Positions 1 to 7,165 of a stretch of 7,742 bases of DNA are shown here, in pieces (the stretch's first letter is position 1; each line of letters begins with the position of its first letter). The notes under the pieces are model-generated. The model was not told the DNA's origin. It was given only the letters and a program-made list of their open reading frames with translations, and searched no databases. A program made the position numbers and the translations under genes. Source of the DNA: Gammaproteobacteria bacterium (GTDB taxonomy: Bacteria; Pseudomonadota; Gammaproteobacteria; Thiohalomonadales; Thiohalomonadaceae); contig JAPHSO010000207.1 of the NCBI GenBank assembly GCA_026193675.1, forward strand, positions 1-7,742, in the 5' to 3' direction.

Positions 1-335
1 AGCTGTTTGAACAGGTTGATGTTCATGCCCTGGCTCATATCACCGGTGGTGGTCTACCCGAGAACCTGCCACGGGTACTGCCCGAGGGGACTCGTGCCAT
101 CATCGATTCCAAGAGCTGGGATCGTCCCGCTGTGTTCAACTGGCTACAGGAGCAGGGCAATATTGCCGATAGTGAAATGTATCGCACCTTTAACTGTGGC
201 ATCGGTATGGTTCTGGCCATCAGTGCTGCAGATAGCGACAGAGCCCTTGATGTGTTGCGCGCAGAGGGTGAATCACCCGTTGTTATTGGCACCATTGAGA
301 GTGGCGCTAAGACCACTGAAGTGATCATCAACTAA
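1..335 (+). CDS. purM: Phosphoribosylformylglycinamidine cyclo-ligase (AIR synthetase), C-terminal part
   Basis: Only the last 110 codons are present. The gene runs in from the left edge, the first complete codon is at position 3, and the stop is TAA at 333-335. PurM closes the imidazole ring of formylglycinamidine ribonucleotide using ATP, giving aminoimidazole ribonucleotide, the fifth step of cytosolic de novo purine synthesis. The family is recognised from HITGGGLPENLPRVLPEG near the start of the fragment (about residues 12-29) and from FNWLQ followed by MYRTFNCGIGM, both hallmarks of the PurM C-terminal domain. The C-terminus ends at a place typical for the family, so this end is intact. 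purN follows after 14 bases in the same direction, the usual gammaproteobacterial purM-purN pair. Its promoter and any PurR site lie outside the window. Confidence 0.96.
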   Translation, partial: LFEQVDVHALAHITGGGLPENLPRVLPEGTRAIIDSKSWDRPAVFNWLQEQGNIADSEMYRTFNCGIGMVLAISAADSDRALDVLRAEGESPVVIGTIESGAKTTEVIIN

Positions 336-349
336 TCGCCTCCGAACCG

Positions 350-976
350 ATGGTTAAAATGCCTATTGTCGTCCTCATCTCTGGGGGCGGCACCAATCTA
401 CAGGCGATTATCGATGCCGCTGCCAGCGGAGAGCTGCCCGTCACCATCGAGGCGGTTGTTAGCGACAAGCCCAATGCCTATGGTCTGGAGCGGGCTCAAA
501 AGGCGGGCATAAAAACCCTCACCCTTGAGTACAAGGGCTTTGAGAGCCGAGAGGCCTACGACGTGGCCCTGCAGCAACTTATCGAAGCGCAAAGTCCGCA
601 ACTGGTTGTTCTGGCCGGTTTTATGCGGATATTGAGTGCCCCATTTGTTGAACATTTTCTGGGAAGGATGATCAATATCCACCCATCGCTACTGCCTAAA
701 CACAGAGGGCTCAACACTCACCAGCGGGCGATTGATGCCGGAGATGGCGAGGCGGGCTGTACCGTTCACTTTGTGGTGCCCGAGATCGATGCAGGCCCAA
801 TGATCATTCAGGCACGTGTCCCCATTCATGACGGTGACAGTTCTGATGAGTTGGCTGCCCGAGTTCTCAAACAGGAACATCAGATATTTACCCGGGCCAT
901 CGACTGGTTTGCCAATTCACGTCTGAGATTGGTAGATGGTGACGCTCAACTGGATGGAAAAAATATCGAGATTTAG
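350..976 (+). CDS. purN: Phosphoribosylglycinamide formyltransferase 1 (GAR transformylase)
   Basis: This 208-residue protein matches the usual length of PurN. It transfers a formyl group from 10-formyltetrahydrofolate to glycinamide ribonucleotide in de novo purine synthesis. The N-terminal phosphate-binding loop SGGGTNLQ is at residues 11-18. The catalytic set is complete: Asn109 and His111 in INIHPSLLP, and Asp147 in VPEIDAGPMI. The family segment LNTHQRAIDAGD (121-132) also fits. The start is uncertain. ATG at 350 gives MVKMPIVV, but ATG at 359 (Met4) would align better with the short N-terminus of E. coli PurN, and neither has a clear Shine-Dalgarno sequence. With 14 bases between purM and purN, the two are probably translated from one mRNA. 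A terminator-like hairpin follows about 47 bases after the stop. Confidence 0.96.
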   Translation: MVKMPIVVLISGGGTNLQAIIDAAASGELPVTIEAVVSDKPNAYGLERAQKAGIKTLTLEYKGFESREAYDVALQQLIEAQSPQLVVLAGFMRILSAPFVEHFLGRMINIHPSLLPKHRGLNTHQRAIDAGDGEAGCTVHFVVPEIDAGPMIIQARVPIHDGDSSDELAARVLKQEHQIFTRAIDWFANSRLRLVDGDAQLDGKNIEI

Positions 977-980
977 GGAT

Positions 981-1009
981 TTGCACACCAATTGAGGAGT
1001 CGGTAGAAT
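981..1009 (+). promoter_or_regulatory. Possible sigma70 promoter for the argD-argF transcript
   Basis: TTGCAC (981-986) and TAGAAT (1004-1009) are separated by exactly 17 bases. The -10 element matches the consensus at five of six positions, but the -35 element matches at only three. Transcription would begin near 1016, just upstream of the hairpin at 1023-1051. It lies in the only sizeable gap before argD, which is where a promoter for the arginine genes would be expected. A weaker alternative is TTTCCA (1048-1053) with TAAATA (1071-1076). This is inferred from pattern only. Confidence 0.3.
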
Positions 1010-1022
1010 CCACTCCTTGCTC

Positions 1023-1058
1023 GAAAAGGCGGTCTAAATGGCTGCCTTTTCCATTTTT
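1023..1058 (+). terminator. Intrinsic terminator-like hairpin after purN (or argD leader attenuator)
   Basis: GAAAAGGC at 1023-1030 pairs perfectly with GCCTTTTC at 1044-1051. The stem can extend inward by four more pairs, two of them G-T, leaving the loop TAAAT at 1035-1039. A run of five T follows at 1054-1058, two bases after the stem. This resembles a rho-independent terminator for the purM-purN transcript, although the stem base is A/T-rich and the T-run is short. If the promoter at 981-1009 is real, the hairpin lies in the argD leader and would have to be read through. Confidence 0.55.
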
Positions 1059-1088
1059 GTCATAACGAAATAAATACAGGTCTGGTTC

Positions 1089-2273
1089 ATGAGCACTCCT
1101 CTAATGAACACATATGCGCGGCTCCCCGTCTCTTTTGTAAAGGGTGAGGCTGCAACACTCTGGGATAGTGAGGGTAAAAGTTACCTTGATGCGCTAGCGG
1201 GAATCGCTGTCTGCAATCTTGGACATGCCCATCCGGCTGTCACCGAGACCATCTGCTCTCAGTCTGCCAAGCTGGTACACACCTCTAACCTTTTTGGTAT
1301 CCCCGCTCAGGAGCAGCTTGGCGCCGCACTGATTAAACAGAGTGGCATGGATAATGTCTTCTTCAGCAACTCCGGCGCTGAAGCCAACGAGGCGGCGATT
1401 AAACTTGCGCGACTCCATGGTCACAAGCAGGAGATCGAAAATCCCGCCATCATCGTCATGGAGAGCAGTTTCCACGGACGTACCATGGCCACCCTGACCG
1501 CAACCGGTAACCGCAAGGTACACGCAGGCTTTGAGCCGCTGGTACAGGGATTTGTACGGGTTCCCTATGATGATCTCGAATCGATTCAGACCATTGCCAA
1601 GCACAACAAGAATATTGTGGCGATTCTGGTAGAGCCGGTTCAGGGGGAAGGTGGTGTCAATGTTCCCGATGAGAACTATCTTAAAGGAATCCGTGAAATC
1701 TGCGATGCCAACAACTGGCTGATGATGCTCGATGAGATCCAGACCGGTATCGGCCGGACCGGCAAGATGTTTGCGTTCCAGCACAGCGATATCAAACCCG
1801 ATGTGATGACGCTCGCTAAAGGTTTGGGGAACGGTTTTCCGATTGGCGCCTGTCTTGCACGGGGAGCTGCGGCTGAACTATTCCAGCCAGGAAATCATGG
1901 TACAACCTACGGTGGTAGCCCACTTGGCTGTAGCGTGGCTCACACAGTGGTGAACACCATTGTCGAGAACAACCTGATTCAACGCGCCGAAGAGCTCGGC
2001 CTGCGGATGGTAACCGAGTTTGAACTTGCCCTGGGTGACCAGGAGTTTGTAAAAGATATTCGTGGCCTCGGCATGATGATCGGTATTGAGCTGGATCGCC
2101 CCTGTGGTCAACTGGTGAAGATGGCCCTTGAAGCCGGATTGATCATTAACGTTACAGCAGATTCTGTCATCCGGTTACTGCCACCTCTGATTATTAGCGA
2201 TGAAGAGGCTGAGCAGATTGTTCAAAAGGTGACTCAGCTCATCTTTGATTTTGTAGAACAGAGTGGAGAGTAG
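1089..2273 (+). CDS. argD: Acetylornithine aminotransferase (class III, PLP-dependent)
   Basis: This complete 394-residue protein has the usual ArgD length. It converts N-acetylglutamate 5-semialdehyde and glutamate to N-acetylornithine and 2-oxoglutarate in the cytosol. Enzymes of this family can also act on N-succinyl-diaminopimelate semialdehyde in lysine synthesis. The PLP phosphate-binding segment SGAEAN is at 95-100, FHGR at 128-131, EPVQGEGG at 182-189, and DEIQTGIGRTG at 215-225 with the cofactor-nitrogen Asp215. The Schiff-base Lys244 lies in TLAKGLGNGFPIG, and STYGG-like TTYGGSPLG is at 272-280. The chosen ATG has a modest AGG eight bases upstream. Met6 is a possible alternative start. 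argF follows after 5 bases, which supports the arginine assignment over GABA or ornithine aminotransferases of the same class. Confidence 0.94.
   Translation: MSTPLMNTYARLPVSFVKGEAATLWDSEGKSYLDALAGIAVCNLGHAHPAVTETICSQSAKLVHTSNLFGIPAQEQLGAALIKQSGMDNVFFSNSGAEANEAAIKLARLHGHKQEIENPAIIVMESSFHGRTMATLTATGNRKVHAGFEPLVQGFVRVPYDDLESIQTIAKHNKNIVAILVEPVQGEGGVNVPDENYLKGIREICDANNWLMMLDEIQTGIGRTGKMFAFQHSDIKPDVMTLAKGLGNGFPIGACLARGAAAELFQPGNHGTTYGGSPLGCSVAHTVVNTIVENNLIQRAEELGLRMVTEFELALGDQEFVKDIRGLGMMIGIELDRPCGQLVKMALEAGLIINVTADSVIRLLPPLIISDEEAEQIVQKVTQLIFDFVEQSGE
2265..2268 (+). promoter_or_regulatory. Shine-Dalgarno sequence of argF inside the end of argD
   Basis: GGAG lies within the last codons of argD, ten bases before the argF ATG at 2279. 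With a gap of only 5 bases between the two genes, this indicates translational coupling and fixes the argF start. Confidence 0.6.
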
Positions 2274-2278
2274 TCCAT

Positions 2279-3184
2279 ATGGCAATCCGTCACTTTCTTA
2301 CATTAAGAGATCTATCATCTGATGAGCTGACCTCACTCACCAGACGTGCAGCTGAACTGCGTGAGATGCAGCATAAGGGTGAGCTATTCCAACCCTTCAA
2401 AGGCAAGGTGCTGGCGATGATCTTCGAAAAATCATCGACCCGTACCCGAGTCTCATTTGAGACCGGCATGGCGCAGTTTGGCGGCCATGCCCTGTTCCTG
2501 TCACCACGTGATACCCAGCTTGGACGCGGTGAGCCGCTACCCGATACCGCCAAGGTGATCTCGAGCATGGTCGATATCGTCATGATTCGCACCTTTGGAC
2601 ACGATCTGGTTGAGACCTTTGCCGCAAACTCATCGGTACCGGTTATTAATGCCCTGACCGATGGTTATCATCCCTGTCAGCTACTGGCCGATGTACAGAC
2701 CTATGAACAGCACCGTGGCTCTATTGCCGGTAAGACGGTCACCTATGTCGGTGACGGCAACAACATGTGTCACTCCTATATCAATGCGGCTGTGCAGTTT
2801 GGCTTCCATCTCAATATCGCCTGTCCTGAAGGCTATGAACCTGATGCTGATATCCTCAAATCAGCGGGTGATTCAGTGAGCCTGATGCACGATACGCTGT
2901 CTGCATCGGAGGGTTCTGATCTGATCACCACCGATGTCTGGGCCAGCATGGGCCAGGAGGATGAACAGAAGAAGCGTGAGGCCGCCTTTGCCAACTTCCA
3001 GGTCAACGATAGGTTGATGTCTGCCGCTGACAAAGATGCGCTATTTATGCACTGTCTGCCGGCACACCGTGAAGAGGAGGTCGCCTCATCTGTTATTGAT
3101 GGCTGCCAGAGTGTGGTTTGGGATCAGGCTGAAAATCGCCTGCATGCACAAAAAGCACTGCTCGAATTTTTACTCAATCAGTGA
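2279..3184 (+). CDS. argF: Ornithine carbamoyltransferase, anabolic
   Basis: This 301-residue enzyme makes citrulline from ornithine and carbamoyl phosphate in arginine synthesis. The carbamoyl-phosphate motif SSTRTR is at residues 52-57, HPCQ at 131-134, and the C-terminal HCLPAHR with the active-site Cys259 at 258-264. The ornithine-binding SMG loop is in DVWASMGQ (219-226), which separates it from aspartate carbamoyltransferase. The length is closer to the short ArgF of Pseudomonas (about 305 residues) than to E. coli ArgI or ArgF (about 334). It follows argD by 5 bases with a Shine-Dalgarno sequence inside argD, so the pair is almost certainly one transcript. The downstream EAL-HDOD gene starts 15 bases after the stop. 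No deaminase or carbamate kinase genes are adjacent, so a catabolic role is unlikely. Confidence 0.96.
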   Translation: MAIRHFLTLRDLSSDELTSLTRRAAELREMQHKGELFQPFKGKVLAMIFEKSSTRTRVSFETGMAQFGGHALFLSPRDTQLGRGEPLPDTAKVISSMVDIVMIRTFGHDLVETFAANSSVPVINALTDGYHPCQLLADVQTYEQHRGSIAGKTVTYVGDGNNMCHSYINAAVQFGFHLNIACPEGYEPDADILKSAGDSVSLMHDTLSASEGSDLITTDVWASMGQEDEQKKREAAFANFQVNDRLMSAADKDALFMHCLPAHREEEVASSVIDGCQSVVWDQAENRLHAQKALLEFLLNQ

Positions 3185-3199
3185 CAAGTAACCCATTAG

Positions 3200-4441
3200 A
3201 TGAGCCCTACCAGCACTGAACTCAGAGAAGCCGCTGCTGATGAGGTGGTGGTCGCCCGACAGGCGATCTATAACCCACAATTAGAGACCATCGGCTACGA
3301 GCTGCTGTTTCGTAGCGGCGATCAAAACTCAGCTCAATTCGACGATGGTGTTGCCGCAACTCAGACCTTGATCAATACCAGCTTTCTGGAGCTCGGTATT
3401 GAGCAGATCGTCGGCAGTGCGCTCGCATTTATCAATCTGCCCAGCAATTTTATCGAGCTGGTACATCACCTGCCTCAATCTCTGCAGCAATCGGTTCTCG
3501 AATTCCCCATCATCGAAGCCCCAACCTCTGAAACACTAACCCAGATAAATCAGCTTGTTGAGAATGGTCACACCATTGCAATTGATCACTTCTGCGGTGG
3601 TAATGCCGCACTGCCGCTACTAAAACTGGCCGACTATATTAAGGTCGATATTCAGGGTACTGAACAGAATAAATTGAGCGACATTGTTGCGATGGCCCAC
3701 AACAATGGCTGCCAGGCGATCGCCCTCAAGGTGGAGAGCCACGATGAGTTTGAACTCTGCAAAGTGCTAGGGTTTGATGCCTTCCAGGGCTACTTCTTTA
3801 ACCATCCCAATTTGGTTAAAAAATCGGTCAAAAGAAGTAATGCGGCGGTACTGCTGAAATTGATTGAGCGGATCAACGATCCCAAATCGACCATGGAGAA
3901 TATCGAGCAGCTCATCGCTCAGGATGTATCTCTCTCCTATAAGCTGTTGCGCTATATCAACTGCGCCACCTTCGCACTACGCAGGGAGATCACCTCAATT
4001 CGAGATGCGATCAGCTATATCGGCCTGCTACAGATTCGTCAGTGGAGTACTCTGTTGGTGATCTCCAATGCGGCTGAGGGCAAACCCAGGGAGCTACTGG
4101 TCATCGCACTAATTCGCGCTCACATGTGCCAACATCTTGCTGAACAGAGCAAGACCCTCAATCCGGATGAGGCCTTCACTGTAGGACTATTTTCAGTGCT
4201 GGATGCGGTGATGGATATGTCGATGGAGGATCTTCTCGATCAACTCCCCTTCACTACAGCGATTAAATTGGCTCTCATCGAACAGTCTGGAGATATGGGT
4301 AGAATTCTTGCCGAGGTGATTCAATACGAAAAGGGTGAGTGGGACGACGTTGATCAGTTGATGTTCCCTATTGAGGATTATGCAAAGTGCTTTTTAGAGG
4401 CGATCTTCTTTTCTGAACAGCAGCTGGCCAGTCTGGAATAG
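3200..4441 (+). CDS. EAL-HDOD signalling protein (COG3434 type)
   Basis: This 413-residue protein has an N-terminal EAL-like domain (about 17-205) and a C-terminal HDOD domain (about 212-400), the layout of V. cholerae CdgJ and of proteins called YuxH. No signal peptide or membrane segment is visible, so it is probably cytosolic. Many phosphodiesterase positions remain: Gln21, the EAL-equivalent Glu34 in GYELLFR, Asn79 in FINLP, Glu106, Lys148 and Asp150 in IKVD, Glu179 in KVES, and Gln196 in FQGYFF. The metal-binding DDFG motif has become Asp129-His130-Phe-Cys, losing the second aspartate. Cyclic di-GMP hydrolysis is therefore doubtful, and a binding or protein-protein role is as likely. HDOD domains lack the HD catalytic residues and usually act in signalling. 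The gene starts 15 bases after argF with no clear Shine-Dalgarno sequence and ends before a strong terminator, so it probably shares the arginine transcript. The partner and signal are unknown. Confidence 0.88.
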   Translation: MSPTSTELREAAADEVVVARQAIYNPQLETIGYELLFRSGDQNSAQFDDGVAATQTLINTSFLELGIEQIVGSALAFINLPSNFIELVHHLPQSLQQSVLEFPIIEAPTSETLTQINQLVENGHTIAIDHFCGGNAALPLLKLADYIKVDIQGTEQNKLSDIVAMAHNNGCQAIALKVESHDEFELCKVLGFDAFQGYFFNHPNLVKKSVKRSNAAVLLKLIERINDPKSTMENIEQLIAQDVSLSYKLLRYINCATFALRREITSIRDAISYIGLLQIRQWSTLLVISNAAEGKPRELLVIALIRAHMCQHLAEQSKTLNPDEAFTVGLFSVLDAVMDMSMEDLLDQLPFTTAIKLALIEQSGDMGRILAEVIQYEKGEWDDVDQLMFPIEDYAKCFLEAIFFSEQQLASLE

Positions 4442-4464
4442 GTAGATAGTAAATTCCTTGCATA

Positions 4465-4496
4465 AAAAAGGCCCTGTCTAACAACAGGGCCTTTTT
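4465..4496. terminator. Bidirectional intrinsic terminator between converging genes
   Basis: A perfect 13-bp stem pairs 4465-4477 (AAAAAGGCCCTGT) with 4484-4496 (ACAGGGCCTTTTT) around the six-base loop CTAACA. The T-run serves plus-strand transcripts from argD-argF-EAL/HDOD, whose last stop is 24 bases upstream. The A-run (4464-4469), read on the minus strand, gives six T and serves clpB, whose stop is about 16 bases away. Together they isolate the two converging units. Confidence 0.93.
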
Positions 4497-4511
4497 CGTT
4501 ACAGCGACAGA

Positions 4512-7085
4512 CTAGCGATAACTGAACTTGTCATCCACCACGCTAACGCTCACCGTATCACCTGCACCGAAACGTCCGGCCAGGATCTCTTGAGCCAGTC
4601 CATTCTCGATCGATTGCTGAATCGCACGTTTTAGCGGACGGGCACCATAGACCGGATCAAATCCAGCATCGGCCAGCTTGTCGAGCGCCTCATCGGTGAG
4701 TTCCAGCTTAATATCTCTATCGGCCAGTCGAGCGCGAAGAATCTCAATCTGGAACTGGGCAATCCTGTGAATCTGTTTACGTCCCAGTGGATGGAACACC
4801 ACCGACTCATCGACACGGTTGATAAACTCAGGACGGAAGTGCTGCCCAACAACCTCCATCACCGCACTCTTCATCTCCTCATAACGACTCTCATCTCCAG
4901 ACATCTCCTGAATACGCTCTGAACCAAGGTTAGAAGTCATCACAATCACTGTGTTACGGAAATCGACTGTACGACCCTGTCCATCGGTGAGACGACCATC
5001 ATCAAGCACCTGTAGCAGGATATTGAAGACATCGGGGTGTGCCTTCTCAATCTCATCCAGCAGGATCACTGAATAGGGCTTACGGCGAACCGCTTCGGTC
5101 AAATAGCCACCCTCTTCATATCCGACATAACCGGGAGGTGCTCCAACCAGACGAGCCACTGAGTGCTTTTCCATAAACTCCGACATGTCGATACGCACCA
5201 TCGCATCTTCGGTATCGAACAGGAATTCCGCCAGCGCTTTACACAGCTCAGTCTTACCGACACCGGTGGGTCCAAGAAAGAGGAACGAGCCGTTGGGACG
5301 GTCGGGATCAGAGAGCCCTGCGCGGGAGCGACGAATCGCATCAGAGACCGCCTTCACCGCCTCATCCTGCCCTACGACACGCTGATGAATCTCATCCTCC
5401 ATCTTGAGCAGTTTGTCACGCTCACCCTCCAGCATTTTGGAGATGGGGATACCGGTCCACTTTGAGATCACCTCGGCAATCTCCTCCTCCTGCACACTAT
5501 TTCTGAGCAGTTGCATCTCCATCACCTTGCTCTGTTCGGCCATCTCAATCGACTTTTCCAGATCAGGGATACGGCCATACTGGATCTCTGACATACGTCC
5601 TAGATCACCGGCCCGGCGCGCGGTCTCCAGCTCAATACGAGCCCGATCCAGCTCCTCCTTAATGTGTTGGGTGCCCTGTAGCGCCGCCTTCTCCGATTTC
5701 CAGATCTCTTCAAAGTCGGAGTACTCCTTCTCAAGCTTCTCGACCTGAGCATCGAGATCTGCCAGACGACGCTTTGAGGCATCATCTGTCTCTTTGGCCA
5801 GAGCCACCCGCTCAATCTTGAGCTGGATCAGACGACGATCAAGGCGATCCATATCCTCTGGCATGGAGTCGATCTCCATACGAATTCTGGAGGCCGCCTC
5901 ATCGATCAGATCGATCGCCTTATCGGGAAGTTGACGATCAGAGATGTAGCGGTGCGACAGTGTCGCCGCAGCAACAATGGCGGGATCGGTAATCTCAACT
6001 CCGTGATGCACCTCATACTTCTCTTTAAGGCCGCGCAGAATCGCAATGGTATCTTCTACCGTTGGCTCCTCAATCAGGACCTTCTGGAAACGGCGCTCAA
6101 GCGCAGCATCCTTTTCAATATATTTACGATATTCATCAAGGGTGGTGGCACCGATACAGTGCAGCTCACCACGGGCAAGGGCCGGCTTGAGCATATTGCC
6201 CGCGTCCATCGCACCTTCGGCCTTACCGGCACCCACCATGGTGTGGATCTCATCGATAAACAGGATGATCTGTCCCTCCTGCTTGGAAAGATCATTGAGA
6301 ACCGCCTTCAGACGCTCTTCAAACTCACCCCGGAATTTGGCACCGGCAATCAGCGCTCCCATATCAAGTGAGAGCAGACGTTTATTTTTAATCCCCTCGG
6401 GCACCTCACCATTGATGATTCGTTGTGCCAGCCCTTCCGCAATCGCTGTTTTACCGACACCAGGTTCGCCAATGAGTACCGGATTGTTCTTGGTGCGACG
6501 TTGCAGCACCTGAATCGAACGACGGATCTCATCGTCTCGGCCAATCACCGGATCCAGTTTGCCCTGCTCTGCCCGCTCAGTGAGATCGATGGTATATTTT
6601 TCCAACGCCTGACGATGCTCTTCCGCATTGGGATCATCAACTTTTTGACCACCACGCATCGCCTCAATCGCATCGGCCAGTTTGCGCTTATCGGCACCGG
6701 CACCACGAAGAAGTTCACCCCACTTTCCATTGTCCTCGGCCACAGCCAGAATAAACAGCTCACTGGAGATGTATTCGTCTTTGCGATCCTGAGCCAGCTT
6801 ATCGGTCTTATTCAACAGAGCCATCGTCTCATTAGAGACGTGAACCTCTCCAGAGCCGCCAGAGACACTGGCAAGACTGTTCAGCCCCTCGCTAATCTGC
6901 GAGCGTAGCGAGTTGACGTTAACACCTGCTGTGACCAACAGATGGCGTACAGCACTGCCATCCTGATCGAGAAGCGCTATTAATATATGTAGTGGCTCAA
7001 TAAACTGATGATCCCGCCCAACAGCAAGACTTTGGGCATCGGCAAGTGCCGACTGGAACTTCGTTGTGAGCTTATCCATTCGCAT
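4512..7085 (-). CDS. clpB: ATP-dependent chaperone (protein disaggregase) ClpB
   Basis: This complete 857-residue protein has the same length as E. coli ClpB. It forms a cytosolic hexamer that threads aggregated proteins through its pore, working with DnaK, DnaJ and GrpE after heat stress. The substrate-binding N-domain spans about 1-145. The first AAA+ module has Walker A GEPGVGKT (206-213), Walker B FIDEIH with Asp278-Glu279, and arginine fingers Arg331-Arg332. The middle coiled-coil domain (about 405-530) distinguishes ClpB from ClpA and ClpC. The second module has Walker A GPTGVGKT (605-612), Walker B LLDEIE (Asp677-Glu678), pore loop GYVGY (Tyr653), and sensor 2 GARPLKR (814-820). Pore loop 1 has Phe251 where E. 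coli has Tyr, a conservative change. No ClpP-binding loop is seen, as expected. A strong GAGGA eight bases upstream supports the ATG at 7085 over Met3. A sigma32-like promoter precedes it. Confidence 0.98.
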   Translation of the reverse strand: MRMDKLTTKFQSALADAQSLAVGRDHQFIEPLHILIALLDQDGSAVRHLLVTAGVNVNSLRSQISEGLNSLASVSGGSGEVHVSNETMALLNKTDKLAQDRKDEYISSELFILAVAEDNGKWGELLRGAGADKRKLADAIEAMRGGQKVDDPNAEEHRQALEKYTIDLTERAEQGKLDPVIGRDDEIRRSIQVLQRRTKNNPVLIGEPGVGKTAIAEGLAQRIINGEVPEGIKNKRLLSLDMGALIAGAKFRGEFEERLKAVLNDLSKQEGQIILFIDEIHTMVGAGKAEGAMDAGNMLKPALARGELHCIGATTLDEYRKYIEKDAALERRFQKVLIEEPTVEDTIAILRGLKEKYEVHHGVEITDPAIVAAATLSHRYISDRQLPDKAIDLIDEAASRIRMEIDSMPEDMDRLDRRLIQLKIERVALAKETDDASKRRLADLDAQVEKLEKEYSDFEEIWKSEKAALQGTQHIKEELDRARIELETARRAGDLGRMSEIQYGRIPDLEKSIEMAEQSKVMEMQLLRNSVQEEEIAEVISKWTGIPISKMLEGERDKLLKMEDEIHQRVVGQDEAVKAVSDAIRRSRAGLSDPDRPNGSFLFLGPTGVGKTELCKALAEFLFDTEDAMVRIDMSEFMEKHSVARLVGAPPGYVGYEEGGYLTEAVRRKPYSVILLDEIEKAHPDVFNILLQVLDDGRLTDGQGRTVDFRNTVIVMTSNLGSERIQEMSGDESRYEEMKSAVMEVVGQHFRPEFINRVDESVVFHPLGRKQIHRIAQFQIEILRARLADRDIKLELTDEALDKLADAGFDPVYGARPLKRAIQQSIENGLAQEILAGRFGAGDTVSVSVVDDKFSYR

Positions 7086-7092
7086 GACAATA

Positions 7093-7097
7093 TCCTC
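7093..7097 (-). promoter_or_regulatory. Shine-Dalgarno sequence of clpB
   Basis: On the minus strand GAGGA ends eight bases... counted from GAGG, before the ATG at 7085-7083. It would be about 14 bases from the in-frame ATG at 7079, so it favours the longer protein beginning MRMDKL. Confidence 0.75.
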
Positions 7098-7122
7098 ATC
7101 AATAATTTAATCGTTACGTGTA

Positions 7123-7150
7123 AAATTGGGCACAAATCGATAAATTCAAG
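7123..7150 (-). promoter_or_regulatory. Sigma32 (heat-shock) promoter of clpB
   Basis: Read on the minus strand, CTTGAA (7150-7145) is followed after 14 bases by CCCAATTT (7130-7123). The sigma32 consensus is CTTGAA, 11-16 bases, then CCCCATNT. The -35 element is perfect and the -10 keeps the C-run and the AT-rich end. The start of transcription would be near 7116, giving a leader of about 30 bases before the clpB ATG with a good Shine-Dalgarno sequence in it. The site lies in the 80-base gap between the acyltransferase stop and clpB, so clpB can be induced independently of the upstream gene. Confidence 0.8.
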
Positions 7151-7165
7151 CACAACATGTAGGGG

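Noticed and set aside
1052..1078. AT-rich stretch before argD as an ArgR box
   Set aside because: No TGAAT/ATTCA palindrome with the right spacing is present, so I do not call an operator.
1194..1784. 196-codon open frame antisense to argD
   Set aside because: It lies wholly inside a well-conserved argD, shows no recognisable motif and is explained by codon bias of the opposite strand.
4442..4511. REP-like element or small RNA between the converging genes
   Set aside because: The structure is fully explained by a bidirectional terminator. No second palindrome or promoter is visible.
5931..6908. Several long plus-strand open frames opposite clpB (up to 161 codons)
   Set aside because: All are antisense shadows of conserved AAA+ coding sequence, overlap each other in different frames and have no domain-like sequence.
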